Counted from the first letter of the stretch, positions 38,860 through 48,802 are shown. The stretch: 64,000 nt of DNA from Bifidobacterium santillanense (GCF_018555385.1 NZ_JAFEJS010000002.1:124001-188000), one strand, 5' to 3'. The notes: a model not told the origin generated them from the sequence alone. Numbers and translations: made by a program.

Positions 38860-39810
38860 TCAGCCCTCGACGTTCGGGTTGACCTCGGCGGTCTTCAGCG
38901 CGCCGGACTCGACGCCCCAGTGCTTGAGGATCTTGTCGTAGGTGCCGTCGTCCATGAGCTTCTGCATGGCCTTCTGCACAGCCTCGACGGTGGCGGAGTC
39001 GCCCTTCTTGATGGCGATGGCGTTCGGCACGGAGTCGAAGTCCTTGCCGAGCTGCTCGAGCTGGCCCTCGGTCTGGGCGATCGCGTAGCCGACCACCGGG
39101 GAGTCGGCGAAGAACACGTCGGCCTTGCCGGTCACGACGGCGGTGGTGGCGTCGGTCTGCTGCTTGGAGGACTGGATCTCGATGTCCTTCTTGCCGTCGG
39201 CCTTGCACTGCTTGGCGGTCTTGTTGATGGCCTCCTCCTCGACGGTGCCGGTCTCGACCGCGACCTTGAGGCCGCACAGGTCGTTCTCGTCGACCTTGTT
39301 CGGATTGCCCTTCTTGACCGCGTAGGCCATGCCGGCGGTGAAGTAGGAGACGAAGTCGACCGATTCCATACGGTCCGGGGTGATGGTGAAGGCCGCGATG
39401 CCGAGGTCGTACTTGGAGCCGACGGCCGGGATGATCGTGTCGAAGTTGGAGGAGACGATCTCGGTGTCGAGGCCGAAGACGTTGCCCATGGCGCGGGCGA
39501 GGTCCATGTCGTAGCCGATCTGCGTCTTGCCGTCGGAGTCGAGGAACTCGGCCGGGGCGTACGACGGGTTGGTGCCGATCGTCAGCTTGCCGTCCTTGGT
39601 GACGGATTCCGGCAGCAGCGAGGCGATGGCGTCGTCCTTCTTGACGGAGCTCACGTCGTAGCTGGAGATGGTGGCGGAGTCGGTGGAGCCGCCGTCGGAG
39701 GACGAGCTCGTCGCCTCGTCGGTGGTGCCGCACGCGGCGGCGGAGAACAGCATCACGACGCCGAGCACGGCGGCCGTGGCGGTCTTGAGTCCCTTGAACG
39801 ACATGGACAT
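38860..39810 (-). CDS. Polar amino-acid-binding lipoprotein, second of a tandem pair
   Basis: A 316-residue family-3 binding protein. The signal (MSMSFKGLKTATAAVLGVVML) ends at the lipobox SAAAC, followed by a Ser/Thr linker. The ligand fold shows LTIGTNPSYAPAEFLDSDGKTQIGYDMDLARAMG and later FFADSPVVGYAIAQT. It is closely similar to the next upstream gene (shared IKKGDSATVEAVQKAMQKLM), so the pair arose by tandem duplication. I used ATG 39810; ATG 39804 is an alternative. The permease gene follows after 106 bp. Confidence 0.93.
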   Translation of the reverse strand: MSMSFKGLKTATAAVLGVVMLFSAAACGTTDEATSSSSDGGSTDSATISSYDVSSVKKDDAIASLLPESVTKDGKLTIGTNPSYAPAEFLDSDGKTQIGYDMDLARAMGNVFGLDTEIVSSNFDTIIPAVGSKYDLGIAAFTITPDRMESVDFVSYFTAGMAYAVKKGNPNKVDENDLCGLKVAVETGTVEEEAINKTAKQCKADGKKDIEIQSSKQQTDATTAVVTGKADVFFADSPVVGYAIAQTEGQLEQLGKDFDSVPNAIAIKKGDSATVEAVQKAMQKLMDDGTYDKILKHWGVESGALKTAEVNPNVEG

Positions 39811-40014
39811 GGGATGAATCCTTACTTCTTTTCTTCCTGACGACACCGGTCGCGCGCCGTATGCCGGACGGCCCGGCGAGCAACCGGATGATCACATCAT
39901 CATATATGCGCTATGTATACGAACGGTCACGGGCACGACCGCGATCACGTATGCACCGAATATACACGGCACTGCATACACATACGAAACGCGTCCGCGC
40001 CCGCCGCTCCCCCG

Positions 40015-40983
40015 TCACTCGGCGGCGGGGTTGACCTCGGGCTTGTCGACGGCACCGGAGGAGACGCCCCACGTGTCGAGGATCTTCTGGTACGTGCCGT
40101 CGTCCATGAGCTTCTGGATGGCCTTCTGCACGGCCTCGACGGTGGCGGAGTCGCCCTTCTTGATGGCCACGGCCTCGGGCGCCACGCCGACGTCCTCGCC
40201 GAGCGCCTCGAGGGTGTCGCCGGTCTGCGAGATCGCGTAGCCGGCGACCGGGGAGTCGGCGTAGAACACGTCGGCCTTGCCGGAGGCGACGGCGGTGGTC
40301 ACGTCGGTCTGCAGCTTGGAGGACTGGATGTCGATCTCGGACTTGCCGTCGGCCTTGCACTGGTCGTTGTCCTTGTTGACCTCCTCCTCCTGCGTGGTGC
40401 CGGTCTGGACGGCGACCTTCTTGCCGCACAGGTCGGAGGTGTCGACCTTGTTCGGGTTGCCCTTCTGCACGACGAACGTGGAGCCGGCCTTGAAGTAGGT
40501 GACGAAGTCGACCGCGTCGAGGCGGTCCTTCGTGACGGTGAACGAGGAGATGCCGAGGTCGTACTTGGAGCCGACCGACGGGATGATCGAATCGAACGTG
40601 GAGGTGACGGTGTTCTCCTTGAGGCCGAACACGGCGGCCAGCGCCTTGGACAGGTCGACGTCGAAGCCGACCGGGGTCTTGCCGTCCGCGGCGAGGAACT
40701 CGGCCGGGGCGTAGGAGGTGTCGGTGCCGACGGTGAGCACGCCGTCCTTGGTCACGGAGTCGGGCAGCAGGGCGGCGATCTCGTCGTCCTTCTTGATGGA
40801 GCTGGTGTCGAAGCCCTTCGTGCTCGACGAGCTGGACGACGAACCGGACTTGTCGCCGGACGACGAGGCGGTGTCGGACGAGTCGGTGGTGCCGCACGCG
40901 GCCGCGGCGAACAGCATCGCGGCGGACAGGATGGCGGCGGTTGCGGTCTTGAGACCCTTGGTGATTCCCATGCTTACGGACAT
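40015..40983 (-). CDS. Polar amino-acid-binding lipoprotein, first of a tandem pair
   Basis: A 322-residue family-3 binding lipoprotein with signal MSVSMGITKGLKTATAAILS, lipobox AAAAC, and a Ser/Asp-rich linker of about 35 residues. The fold starts LTVGTDTSYAPAEFLAADGKTPVGFDVDLSKAL. Divergence from the downstream copy in the ligand-facing part (EALGEDVGVAPEAVAIKKGD versus the copy's version) suggests different affinities for one permease (inference). Transcription probably starts in the 440-bp gap upstream, which also holds hairpin elements 5 and 6; a 204-bp A/T-richer gap separates it from the second copy. Confidence 0.93.
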   Translation of the reverse strand: MSVSMGITKGLKTATAAILSAAMLFAAAACGTTDSSDTASSSGDKSGSSSSSSSTKGFDTSSIKKDDEIAALLPDSVTKDGVLTVGTDTSYAPAEFLAADGKTPVGFDVDLSKALAAVFGLKENTVTSTFDSIIPSVGSKYDLGISSFTVTKDRLDAVDFVTYFKAGSTFVVQKGNPNKVDTSDLCGKKVAVQTGTTQEEEVNKDNDQCKADGKSEIDIQSSKLQTDVTTAVASGKADVFYADSPVAGYAISQTGDTLEALGEDVGVAPEAVAIKKGDSATVEAVQKAIQKLMDDGTYQKILDTWGVSSGAVDKPEVNPAAE

Positions 40984-41122
40984 TGGATTTCCTCTCTCAG
41001 AACATGTCGATCGGGCGGGTATGTTTCCCGACTGGTTCCGGAGAGTAGGTTTCCTATGCTACGGCAGCGTAAATCTCATGAATATGGTTCATTACGTGAG
41101 ATACCGGTTTCGGCCGGTGTCC

Positions 41123-41226
41123 GAGAGGGCGGATGGCCGTCGATGCGCGACACGCTCAAGGCCGCTCGGCCATCGGTCGCTTCGCTCCCTGCCTACGGTC
41201 GCGCATCGACGGCCATCCGCCCTCTC
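41123..41226 (-). repeat. Hairpin element 5 (29-29 arms, enlarged core)
   Basis: Perfect 29-bp arms at 41123-41151 and 41198-41226. The core (41152-41197) is 46 nt instead of 29: read in the family orientation, AGGGAGCGAAGCGACCGA replaces a single base after CGTAGGC, and the remaining TGGCCGAGCGGCC...TTGAGCGT is standard. The core is in reverse orientation on the plus strand. It forms an inverted pair with element 6 in the gap upstream of the binding-protein genes (40984-41423), which has no gene. Confidence 0.9.
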
Positions 41227-41298
41227 TCGTGCCGTGGGAACGTCACGTTTCGACGCATGCCGCCCCTGCTTATTTACGGAACGGACCCACAAATGTTA

Positions 41299-41385
41299 GG
41301 GCCGGGCGTCGGGCGACGATGCGCGACCGTAGGCTTGGCCGAGCGGCCTTGAGCGCGTCGCGCATCGTCGCCCGACGCCCGGCCC
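41299..41385 (+). repeat. Hairpin element 6 (29-29-29 family), after smpB
   Basis: Perfect 29-bp arms at 41299-41327 and 41357-41385, core 41328-41356 (CGTAGGCTTGG, GGCCGAGCGGCC, TTGAGCGC). It lies 38 bp beyond the smpB stop. The arms are very GC-rich, giving the most stable stem of the set by inspection. Confidence 0.9.
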
Positions 41386-41423
41386 GTCACAAGGATCTGC
41401 GGGTTCCCGAACGTCAGCAGCGG

Positions 41424-41906
41424 CTAGCGCGCGCTGCGCTTGTTGGCGTAGCGCATGGCCCTGAGGGCCTCGCGCTTGTCCTGCTCCTCGCGCAGGGCCT
41501 GACGCTTGTCGAATTCGCGCTTGCCCCGGGCCAGGGCGATCTCGGCCTTGACGCGGCCGTCCTTGAAGTAGAGGCTCAGCGGGATGATCGTGTAGCCCTT
41601 GGCCTCGGACTGGCGGGCGAGCTTGAGGATCTCGCGCTCGTGCAGCAGGAGCTTGCGCTTGCGCTTGGGGGCGTGGTTGTTCCACGTGCCGTTGAGGTAT
41701 TCGGGGATGTTGGCGTTCTCGAGCCAGATCTCGTTGCGTCGGTCGATCGAGATGAACGCCTCGGCGAGCGACGCGCGTCCCTCCCTGAGGGACTTGACCT
41801 CGGTGCCGGTCAGTACGAGGCCGGCCTCGTACTTGTCCTCGATGGCGTAGTCGTGACGCGCCTTCTTGTTCTGGACGATGAGTTTCGTCCCCTGTTCCTT
41901 CGCCAT
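41424..41906 (-). CDS. smpB: SsrA-binding protein
   Basis: A 160-residue tmRNA partner for ribosome rescue. The OB-fold core has [26 protein letters not shown] and the [25 protein letters not shown] segment; the C-terminal basic tail ([17 protein letters not shown]) inserts in the ribosome in known homologues. ATG 41906 is preceded by a strong GAAAGGAGG. The ssrA RNA gene was not seen in the window. It lies about 130 bp downstream of the CHAP hydrolase gene, possibly the same transcript. Confidence 0.97.
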   Translation of the reverse strand: MAKEQGTKLIVQNKKARHDYAIEDKYEAGLVLTGTEVKSLREGRASLAEAFISIDRRNEIWLENANIPEYLNGTWNNHAPKRKRKLLLHEREILKLARQSEAKGYTIIPLSLYFKDGRVKAEIALARGKREFDKRQALREEQDKREALRAMRYANKRSAR

Positions 41907-42036
41907 CGCGGACCTCCTTTCACGGGTCTGTGTCAACCCATCGACGATAGCATGAAGCGCCGCCGGCCGAAGCCGTACGGCGCTTTGCGCTGCGCGCTGA
42001 ATCCGTCGCGCGTTGGTTCGGCGGCGGATCGGCGGA

Positions 42037-43605
42037 TCAGTAGTGGACGAACTCGTTGCCGTTCGGCCAGACGGTCTCCCAGTTCGGGAAGGACGCGAAG
42101 CCGGTGCCGCCCTCGGAGATCAGCAGGGAGCCGTCCGAGTTGACGCGCTCGACGATGGCGACGTGGCCATACAGGCGGTTGGCGTACCAGGTGCTGACCT
42201 TCTGGCCGGCGCGGAAGACCATCGCGGCGCCCACGTGCGGGGTGGTGTTGACGTAGTAGCCGAGCGCGCGGCCCTTGGCGCCCCACTCCGCACCGTTGCC
42301 CATGTAGGAGCCGACGGGGAGCTTGAGCTGCGAGCGGCGCATGTACGCCCACAGCGTACACTGGCGGGACGGGTAGGCGGAGCCGCCGACGGTGTTGCCG
42401 GTGTTGTGGCCGTAGCAGTACGAGGAGCCCTCGGGGCAGTTGCCAGGCACGGAATAGTTCATGCCGCTGGCGCCGGAGTTCGAGGAGGAGCCGGAGTTGG
42501 ACGAGGAACCCGAGTTGGACGACGAACCAGAGTTCGAGGACGAGCCGCCCGAGTTCGACGAACCGCCGGAGTTGGAGGAGCCCGAGTTGGACGAGGAGCC
42601 CGAATTCGAGTTCGACGACGAACCGGAGTTCGAGGACGAGCCCGAGTTCGAGTTGGACGAGGAGCCGGAGTTCCCCGAGTTCGAGGAGTTGTTCGAGGAC
42701 GAGCCCGGATTGGTCTGCTGCGCGGTGTTGCCCGGCGTGTAGTTAGTCGAGCCGCTCGACGGCTTGTAGGTGGACAGCTGCGACTCGAGCAGGACGATCT
42801 CGGCGGCCTCCTTGGCCTCCTGGGTCGTCAGGCTGCTCTTCTGCGACTCGAGCGCCTCGCGCTGCGCGGTGCCCTCGTCCTGCAGCTGCTCCAGCGACGT
42901 CTGCTTGGCGGTAGCCTCGGCGGCGGCCTTCTGCGCGCTGGCGGCCTGCTGGTCGGCCTGGTTCTTGAGCTGCGTGATCTGCTCCTCGATGGCCGCGAGA
43001 CGCTGCTTGCGGTTCATCGAGGTGTTGAGCGTGGTGGCGGCCGAGTTCGCGGCGTTCGACGCGGAGCGCGTGGCCGCCGCCTCGGACTGCATCTGCGCGA
43101 CGAAGTCGTCGGTCGACTTGGCGTCGGTGACGACCTCCATCACGTTGGATGCCTGGGAGCCGTGGAAGCTGCTGCGGGCCATCTCGGCGACGGAGTCCTT
43201 CGCGTCGTCGTACTCGATGCCGGTCTCCTTGATCTTCTCCTCGAGATCGGCCTTGTCCTGCTTGGCGGCCTTGAGACGCTCGGCGGTGGCGTCGGCCAGG
43301 CTCTGCGCCTGCTGCGCCTTCTGCTGCGCCTCCTCGGCGGCCTGCTGCGCGGCCGGGATCTGCACGTTGGTCAGATTGTCCAGCTCGATGATCTTGTCGG
43401 CCAGGGCCTTGTCCACGCCGGCCAGCTTGGCCTTGATGTTGTTGTGGCTGGCCACCTTCTGCTGGTATTCGGACACGGAGACGGCCTGGGCCTGCGGGAC
43501 CTCGGCCACCGTGGCGGTCATCGCCAGACCGCACAACGACATCATCGCCGCGGACACCATGAATCCCAACCCGGTGTACCAGCAACGCTTCGAGCGATTC
43601 ACCAC
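42037..43605 (-). CDS. Secreted peptidoglycan hydrolase with coiled coil and CHAP domain
   Basis: A 522-residue exported protein. GTG 43605 is the likely start, 7 nt after AAGGA, giving a basic N-terminus and signal helix. Residues about 45-270 are long Ala/Gln/Lys-rich helices typical of PcsB/CwlO/RipC N-termini. A Ser-Asn-Gly linker of about 75 residues (repeats of GSSSNS, encoded at about 42480-42710) leads to the C-terminal CHAP domain, with catalytic Cys in SRQCTLWAY and His in YGHVAIVE. It follows ftsX on the same strand; in other bacteria FtsEX gates such hydrolases at division, so a daughter-cell separation role is likely (inference from context and architecture). Confidence 0.92.
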   Translation of the reverse strand: MVNRSKRCWYTGLGFMVSAAMMSLCGLAMTATVAEVPQAQAVSVSEYQQKVASHNNIKAKLAGVDKALADKIIELDNLTNVQIPAAQQAAEEAQQKAQQAQSLADATAERLKAAKQDKADLEEKIKETGIEYDDAKDSVAEMARSSFHGSQASNVMEVVTDAKSTDDFVAQMQSEAAATRSASNAANSAATTLNTSMNRKQRLAAIEEQITQLKNQADQQAASAQKAAAEATAKQTSLEQLQDEGTAQREALESQKSSLTTQEAKEAAEIVLLESQLSTYKPSSGSTNYTPGNTAQQTNPGSSSNNSSNSGNSGSSSNSNSGSSSNSGSSSNSNSGSSSNSGSSNSGGSSNSGGSSSNSGSSSNSGSSSNSGSSSNSGASGMNYSVPGNCPEGSSYCYGHNTGNTVGGSAYPSRQCTLWAYMRRSQLKLPVGSYMGNGAEWGAKGRALGYYVNTTPHVGAAMVFRAGQKVSTWYANRLYGHVAIVERVNSDGSLLISEGGTGFASFPNWETVWPNGNEFVHY

Positions 43606-43705
43606 TTGATCGTCCTTCCTAAGTTGATGCTGTGCGTCATTGTAACGAAGAAATCTGAGCGGGCGAGTCGCGCGGCAGGACCCCGCCCGCATGCCGACGG
43701 CCGGC

Positions 43706-44629
43706 TCACGCCTTGAGATAGCGGCGCAGCGAGATCGCGGAGGCGACGATCGACAGGAGCACGGCCCCCGCGACCAGGGCCGGCGCGATCAGCCACACCG
43801 TCGACTGCGTGACGAACGGCATCCAGCTGACCGACTGCGCGATGCCGTCGGTGATGAACACCTGCACCACGCCCGCGAGCAGGCCGCATGCGAGCAGCGA
43901 GCCGACCAGCGAGGCGACCACGCCCTCGAGGATGAACGGCAGACGGATCGTCCAGTTGGAGGCGCCGACGAGGCGCATGATCTCCGTCTCGTTCTTGCGC
44001 GACGCGGCGGACATGCGGATCGTCGTGCCGGTCAGCAGGATCGCCACGACGACCATCACCACGGCGAGCGCGACGGTGACCGCGGTGGCCCTGTTGAGTA
44101 CGGCGAAGACCGGATCGAAGATCTGCTTCTGGTCGACGACGTCCTCCACGCCGGTCTTGCCGGAGAGTACCTCGGCGACCATCTTGTACTTCGTCGGGTC
44201 CTTGAGCTTGAGCTGCAGGGAGTCCTGCATGTCGGCGGCGGTCAGGGTGCGGCCCTGATAGTCGCCGTTCGGGTACTGCTTGAGGAACGTGTTCTTGTAG
44301 AAGTCCTCGCGGCTGACGTACGTGATCTTGGAGACGTTGTCGGTCAGCTCGTCCTGGATGAACTCCTCGAGCTCGACGATCTCCTGCTTGGTGGGGGCCT
44401 TGCCGGCCGCGCACGTGGCGGCCTGGCTGGTGCCGTCGGGGCACAGCCAGACGACGACCTCGATCTTGTTGTACCACTCGCCCTTCGCGCGGGTCACCTG
44501 CGCCTGCATCAGGGCCGAGGCCCCGATGAACACGAAGGAGATGAAGGTGACGAGCATCACCGAGATGATCATCGGCACATTGCGCTTGAGGCTCGTCCAG
44601 GTCTCCGACAGGATGAAACGTGCCCTCAC
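43706..44629 (-). CDS. ftsX: Cell division protein FtsX
   Basis: A 307-residue membrane protein of the FtsX/ABC3 family. TM1 is near residues 20-42 ([21 protein letters not shown]). An extracellular domain of about 125 residues follows (with two Cys in [19 protein letters not shown]), then three C-terminal TM helices ending [21 protein letters not shown]. It couples FtsE to periplasmic or cell-surface hydrolases. GTG 44629 is the start, overlapping the ftsE stop by 4 bp. The frame upstream is open only as a shadow of ftsE. Confidence 0.95.
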   Translation of the reverse strand: MRARFILSETWTSLKRNVPMIISVMLVTFISFVFIGASALMQAQVTRAKGEWYNKIEVVVWLCPDGTSQAATCAAGKAPTKQEIVELEEFIQDELTDNVSKITYVSREDFYKNTFLKQYPNGDYQGRTLTAADMQDSLQLKLKDPTKYKMVAEVLSGKTGVEDVVDQKQIFDPVFAVLNRATAVTVALAVVMVVVAILLTGTTIRMSAASRKNETEIMRLVGASNWTIRLPFILEGVVASLVGSLLACGLLAGVVQVFITDGIAQSVSWMPFVTQSTVWLIAPALVAGAVLLSIVASAISLRRYLKA

Positions 44630-46002
44630 TGCTGGTCCTCCTCGCTGTCCTTGTCTTCGTCTGCGTTCCCGTCGCCGGCGTCGGAGACGTCGTCCGTACC
44701 GTCGTGCCGTGCCGGCGCATGGACCGGCGGCGCGGGCGGGGCCGGCGGCGCGAGCAGACCGGCGTCCGGCGTCCGATCGTCGGCGTCCCGGCCGTCGTCC
44801 GATCCGTCGTCGTGCGCGGGCGCAGCCGTGCCGGTCGGCGGGACCGGCGGCGCGGGGACGTCGGACGGCGGTTCGTCCACCGCGTCCATCGCGGCCGTCT
44901 CCTCGACCTCCGAGGCGTCCGGAGCCGCGTCGGCCTGCGGGACGGCGGTGCGGGAGGCCGTCTCCTCGGCCTCCTTCTTGGCCTTGGCGATGCGCTCCAT
45001 CTCGTCGAGCTTCAGACCCTTGCCCCACGTGAGCGTGGTCTCCAGCGGCGCGAACGCCTCGCCGTAGCGGCCAGTGCGGCCCGAGTGCACGGACTGGGCG
45101 AGTCGGGCGATGCCCTCGTCGCCGTTCATCGCGCCGGACGCCACCGCGCCGGCCTCGATGGCGATGGCGCGGGTGACCTCGGTCTCGACGGCGCCCTGCG
45201 GGCGGAACCGCATGTCGGAGGCGGCCGACGACGCGCCCGACGACGCGGCGTCCGCGGCCGCGCCGATCGCCTGATGGGCCTTGGACGTAACCTCGGCGTC
45301 CGGGAAGAACGCCGCGGAATCGTAGGAGCCGTGCTCCTCGTCGCGCACGATGCGGCCGGCGTGCAGCTCGACGACGCGCTTGCGCATCGAGTTGACGATC
45401 TCCTCGTTGTGCGTGGCCATGACGATGGTGGTGCCGGTGCGGTTGATCGCGTCAAGCACCTCCATGATGCCCAGCGACGTGGTCGGGTCGAGGTTGCCGG
45501 TGGGCTCGTCCGCGAGCAGGATCTGCGGATGGTTCACATAGGCGCGCGCGATCGCCACGCGCTGCTGCTCGCCGCCGGACAGCTCGTGCGGGTAGCTGTC
45601 CTCCTTGCCGGTCAGTCCAACGGTCTCGAGGACCTTCGGCACCAGCGACTTGATGGCGGAACGGCGCGTGCCGATCACCTCGAGCGCGAACGCCACGTTC
45701 TGCCACACGGTCTTGTTGTTGAGCAGCTTGTAGTCCTGGAACACGAAGCCGATCGTGCGTCGGTACTGCGGCACCTGACGGTTGGAGATGCGCCGCAGAT
45801 CATTGCCCGCGACGCGGATCTCGCCGTCGGTGGCCTCCTCCTCGCGCAGCAGCAGGCTCAGCAGCGTCGTCTTGCCGGAGCCCGAAGCGCCCACGAGGAA
45901 CACGAAATCGCCTCGGTCGATGTCGAGGTTGATGTCGTCCAGCGCCGGCCGGGTTCCCTTCGGGTAGACCTTGCTGACGTGCTTGAGCGAGATGAGTGCC
46001 AT
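44626..46002 (-). CDS. ftsE: Cell division ATP-binding protein FtsE with long C-terminal extension
   Basis: A 458-residue protein. The first about 225 residues are a complete FtsE ABC ATPase: Walker A (GASGSGKTT), Q-loop ([10 protein letters not shown]), signature [15 protein letters not shown], Walker B ([13 protein letters not shown]). E. coli FtsE stops there, but here about 230 residues follow. They are Ala/Glu-rich with a predicted helix ([19 protein letters not shown]), then very rich in Asp, Pro and Ala, and end in an acidic tail ([10 protein letters not shown]). The extension looks disordered. It is the first gene of ftsE-ftsX-hydrolase, 54 bp after prfB. Confidence 0.95.
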   Translation of the reverse strand: MALISLKHVSKVYPKGTRPALDDINLDIDRGDFVFLVGASGSGKTTLLSLLLREEEATDGEIRVAGNDLRRISNRQVPQYRRTIGFVFQDYKLLNNKTVWQNVAFALEVIGTRRSAIKSLVPKVLETVGLTGKEDSYPHELSGGEQQRVAIARAYVNHPQILLADEPTGNLDPTTSLGIMEVLDAINRTGTTIVMATHNEEIVNSMRKRVVELHAGRIVRDEEHGSYDSAAFFPDAEVTSKAHQAIGAAADAASSGASSAASDMRFRPQGAVETEVTRAIAIEAGAVASGAMNGDEGIARLAQSVHSGRTGRYGEAFAPLETTLTWGKGLKLDEMERIAKAKKEAEETASRTAVPQADAAPDASEVEETAAMDAVDEPPSDVPAPPVPPTGTAAPAHDDGSDDGRDADDRTPDAGLLAPPAPPAPPVHAPARHDGTDDVSDAGDGNADEDKDSEEDQQ

Positions 46003-46056
46003 TATGCCCCTTCTATGCCATATGCTTCACGCACTGTACCTACGCCGCCCGGGACC

Positions 46057-47187
46057 TTACTCCCCGGCCTCCTCCTTGGCGGCGCGACGCTCCTCGTGAC
46101 GCCAGCGGATGCCGGCCTGGATGAAGCCGTCGAGATCGCCGTCGAAGACCGCCTGGGTCTGCGAGGTCTCGTAGCCGGTGCGCAGATCCTTGACCATCTG
46201 GTACGGATGCAGCACGTAGGAGCGCATCTGGTCGCCCCAGCTGGCCTTGATGTCGCCGGCGAGCTCCTTCTTCTTCTTGGCCTCCTCCTCGTGGCGCAGC
46301 ACGAGCAGTCGGGACTGGAGCACGGCCATGGCGGCGGCGCGGTTCTGGATCTGCGAGCGCTCGTCCTGCATCGTGACGACCAGGCCGGTGGGAAGGTGGG
46401 TGATGCGCACGGCCGAGTAGGTCGTGTTCACGCCCTGGCCGCCGGGGCCGGAGGAGCAGTACGTGTCGACGCGGATGTCGGAGTCCGGGATGTCGATGTG
46501 ATCGGTCGCCTCGACGAGCGGCACGACCTCGACGGCCGCGAAGCTGGTCTGGCGGCGGCCCTGGTTGTCGAACGGGGAGATGCGCACGAGACGGTGCGTG
46601 CCGCCCTCGACCGACAGACGGCCGTAGGCGTACGGGGCGTCCACCTGGAAGGTGGCGGACTTGATGCCCGCCTCCTCGGCGTAGGAGGTGTCCATGACCT
46701 TGGCCTTGAAGCCCATGCGCTCGCAGTAGCGCAGGTACATGCGCAGCAGCATCTGCGCGAAGTCGGCCGCGTCGACGCCGCCGGCGCCGGAGCGGATCGT
46801 CACGACCGCGGAGCGCTCGTCGTACTCGCCGTCGAGCAGCGTCTGGATCTCCATCGCGTCGAGATCCTCGGCGATGGAGCCGAGCTCCGTCTGGGCATCG
46901 TCGAGGGAGTCCTGATCGCCCTCCTCGCGGCCGAGCTCGACGAGCGTCTCCACGTCGTCGATGCGGGAGGCCGCGGACTGGAGCTTCTTGAGCTGGGACT
47001 CCGCCGCGGACAGACGGCTCGTCACCTTCTGCGCGTTCTCCGGATCGTCCCACAGGCCCGGCGCGGCCGCCTGCTGCTCCAGATCCTTGATGTCCGCCTT
47101 GATGCGGTCGACGTCCAGCGCCTTGGCGATGGAATCGTACTTGGCGCGCGCGTCGGCGATCGCCTGCGAATAATCGAATTCTGCCAT
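46057..47187 (-). CDS. prfB: Peptide chain release factor 2
   Basis: A 376-residue class I release factor reading UGA and UAA. It has the SPF tripeptide (204-206) of RF2 and the GGQ motif (249-251, [10 protein letters not shown]). The gene is a single uninterrupted frame, so the autoregulatory +1 frameshift known from E. coli prfB is absent, as in other actinobacteria. The ftsE gene follows after 54 bp, the usual prfB-ftsE-ftsX order of Gram-positive bacteria. Confidence 0.97.
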   Translation of the reverse strand: MAEFDYSQAIADARAKYDSIAKALDVDRIKADIKDLEQQAAAPGLWDDPENAQKVTSRLSAAESQLKKLQSAASRIDDVETLVELGREEGDQDSLDDAQTELGSIAEDLDAMEIQTLLDGEYDERSAVVTIRSGAGGVDAADFAQMLLRMYLRYCERMGFKAKVMDTSYAEEAGIKSATFQVDAPYAYGRLSVEGGTHRLVRISPFDNQGRRQTSFAAVEVVPLVEATDHIDIPDSDIRVDTYCSSGPGGQGVNTTYSAVRITHLPTGLVVTMQDERSQIQNRAAAMAVLQSRLLVLRHEEEAKKKKELAGDIKASWGDQMRSYVLHPYQMVKDLRTGYETSQTQAVFDGDLDGFIQAGIRWRHEERRAAKEEAGE

Positions 47188-47383
47188 CGTGTCTTACCTT
47201 ATGTTCTGTGTCGTTGTGCTTGGTGTCGTTCTTGGTGTCCTGACGTCGTTTCCGGTCTGCCGGCGTCGTCGTGACGGTCGTCGGTGGCATGGGTCGCGCG
47301 CATCGTCGCAGCTTCGGTCCGCGGGGTCCGGCATGGGCCGCCGCGCGGACGGAACGTCACGCGGGGATGCGCGTGACCGTACG

Positions 47384-47518
47384 TCAAAGACCCGCGTAGA
47401 TGGCGGGAATCACCAGGGACAGCAGCATGCATGCGGCGATGACGACGCACACCGCACGCACCATCGTGCGGCGGCGGCGCTCACGCCCCTCGCGCTCATC
47501 CTGCTGAAAGTCACTCAC
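47384..47518 (-). CDS. Small single-span membrane protein (44 residues)
   Basis: A short gene with GTG start, upstream of prfB. The protein has a charged N-terminus (SDFQQDEREGRERRRRTMVR) and one strong hydrophobic helix (AVCVVIAACMLLSLVIPAIY), ending AGL. No Shine-Dalgarno is visible, but TACAAT lies 8 nt before the GTG on the minus strand, so a leaderless transcript is possible. Positive-inside topology predicts the N-terminus in the cytoplasm. I recognise no family. The composition (clear TM helix with a charged flank) is unlikely for random sequence at this GC content. Confidence 0.6.
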   Translation of the reverse strand: MSDFQQDEREGRERRRRTMVRAVCVVIAACMLLSLVIPAIYAGL

Positions 47519-47656
47519 GAGGTCGGATTGTACCGTACCGCTTGGTCATTGGACGCGGCGTCCTGCGCTCTCGGCGGAAGCGGTATGGTGGGCTGGAAGC
47601 GTCTTTTCGACGCGCGGGCCCCGGTCCGCGCAAGATGATCGTAAGGAGTACAGAAG

Positions 47657-48676
47657 ATGGCAGAAGAACGCACCGCCTACGGATGGGGTCTGGCCAGCGT
47701 CGACACGGCAGGCAACACCCTCGACGTGTGGTACCCGTCCCTGACGCTCGGGGCCGCGCCGGCCGAGGCCGACCGCCCGAACCACGACTTCGGCGTGCTC
47801 GCGCACGACGAGGCCGACGCCCGCGGCGTGCGCCGCGTGCCGGTGTTCACCGTCGCCAAGCTCGACGAGCCGATCGCGACCGCCGAGGAGGCGTACCTGA
47901 AGCTGCACCTGCTGAGCATGCGTCTGGCGCAGCCGAACACCCTCAACCTGGACGGCATCTTCGCGGCGCTCGCCAACGTGGTGTGGACCAACTACGGCCC
48001 GTTCGCCGTCGAGGACTTCAACGCGCGCAAGGCCGACGTCGAGGCCGCCGCGACCGCCGCCGCCCAGTCGTTCGCGGCGAACGCCGGACTTCCCGCCGCC
48101 GCCCCGGCCGCCTCGGTCAACGTGTTCGGCGTGGACAAGTTCCCGCGCATGATCGACTACGTCGTCCCCACCGGCGTGCGCATCGGCGACGCCGACCGCG
48201 TGCGTCTGGGCGCGTACCTGTCCGAGGGCACCACCGTCATGCACGCCGGCTTCGTGAACTTCAACGCCGGCACGCTCGGCGTCTCGATGGTCGAGGGCCG
48301 CGTCTCGCAGGGCGTGGTCGTCGGCAACGGCTCCGACATCGGCGGCGGCGCCTCGATCATGGGCACCCTCTCCGGCGGCGGCAAGCTCAGGAACTCGATC
48401 GGCGAACACTCGCTGCTCGGCGCGAACGCCGGCATCGGCATCTCCCTGGGCGACAACTGCGTCGTCGAGGCCGGCCTGTACGTCACCGCCGGCACCAAGG
48501 TCACGATCTGGGACAAGGCCAAGGCCGCCGCCGGCGAACCGCTCGAGGTCGTCAAGGGCGCCGACCTGTCCGGCAAGGACAACATCCTGTTCATCCGCAA
48601 CTCGGTCAACGGCCGCATCGAGGCCCGCTACCGCAAGACCGGAATCGAACTCAACGCCAAGCTGCACAAGAACTGA
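47657..48676 (+). CDS. dapD: 2,3,4,5-tetrahydropyridine-2,6-dicarboxylate N-succinyltransferase
   Basis: A 339-residue acyltransferase of the DAP/lysine pathway, in the long actinobacterial form. The N-terminal alpha/beta domain includes [20 protein letters not shown]. The left-handed beta-helix has the hexapeptide-like run [27 protein letters not shown] and the active-site region [24 protein letters not shown] precedes ATG 47657. It stands alone on the plus strand; dapA and dapB are at 13271-14989. A hairpin overlaps its stop codon. Confidence 0.95.
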   Translation: MAEERTAYGWGLASVDTAGNTLDVWYPSLTLGAAPAEADRPNHDFGVLAHDEADARGVRRVPVFTVAKLDEPIATAEEAYLKLHLLSMRLAQPNTLNLDGIFAALANVVWTNYGPFAVEDFNARKADVEAAATAAAQSFAANAGLPAAAPAASVNVFGVDKFPRMIDYVVPTGVRIGDADRVRLGAYLSEGTTVMHAGFVNFNAGTLGVSMVEGRVSQGVVVGNGSDIGGGASIMGTLSGGGKLRNSIGEHSLLGANAGIGISLGDNCVVEAGLYVTAGTKVTIWDKAKAAAGEPLEVVKGADLSGKDNILFIRNSVNGRIEARYRKTGIELNAKLHKN

Positions 48677-48777
48677 ACGTGGAATAACGGAGCGTATGCC
48701 GCCTTTCCTCAGCCTCGACGTACCTTCGTACGCCTTCGGCTTCGGACGGCGCCCTCCGCACACGTTATTCCACGTTC
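48675..48777 (+). repeat. Long hairpin overlapping the dapD stop codon
   Basis: Perfect 15-bp arms GAACGTGGAATAACG (48675-48689) and its complement (48763-48777) enclose 73 nt with smaller hairpins (CGTACCTTCGTACG, GCCTTCGGC). Overall size (103 bp) resembles the 29-29-29 elements, but the core is different. It may act as the dapD terminator together with the hairpin at 48803. Confidence 0.75.
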
Positions 48778-48802
48778 CACCCGATGGACGTATGCAGCCG
48801 TC

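Noticed and set aside
41299..41385. Hairpin cores as tRNA genes
   Set aside because: Only a D-arm-like piece is present; no acceptor stem continuity, anticodon arm, T-arm or CCA.
42461..42742. Plus-strand frame with strongly acidic repeats (PEFEDEPEL...)
   Set aside because: It is the antisense of the Ser-Asn-Gly linker of the CHAP hydrolase and has no ribosome site.
46057..47187. Programmed frameshift in prfB
   Set aside because: The gene is one continuous frame; no in-frame UGA near codon 26.
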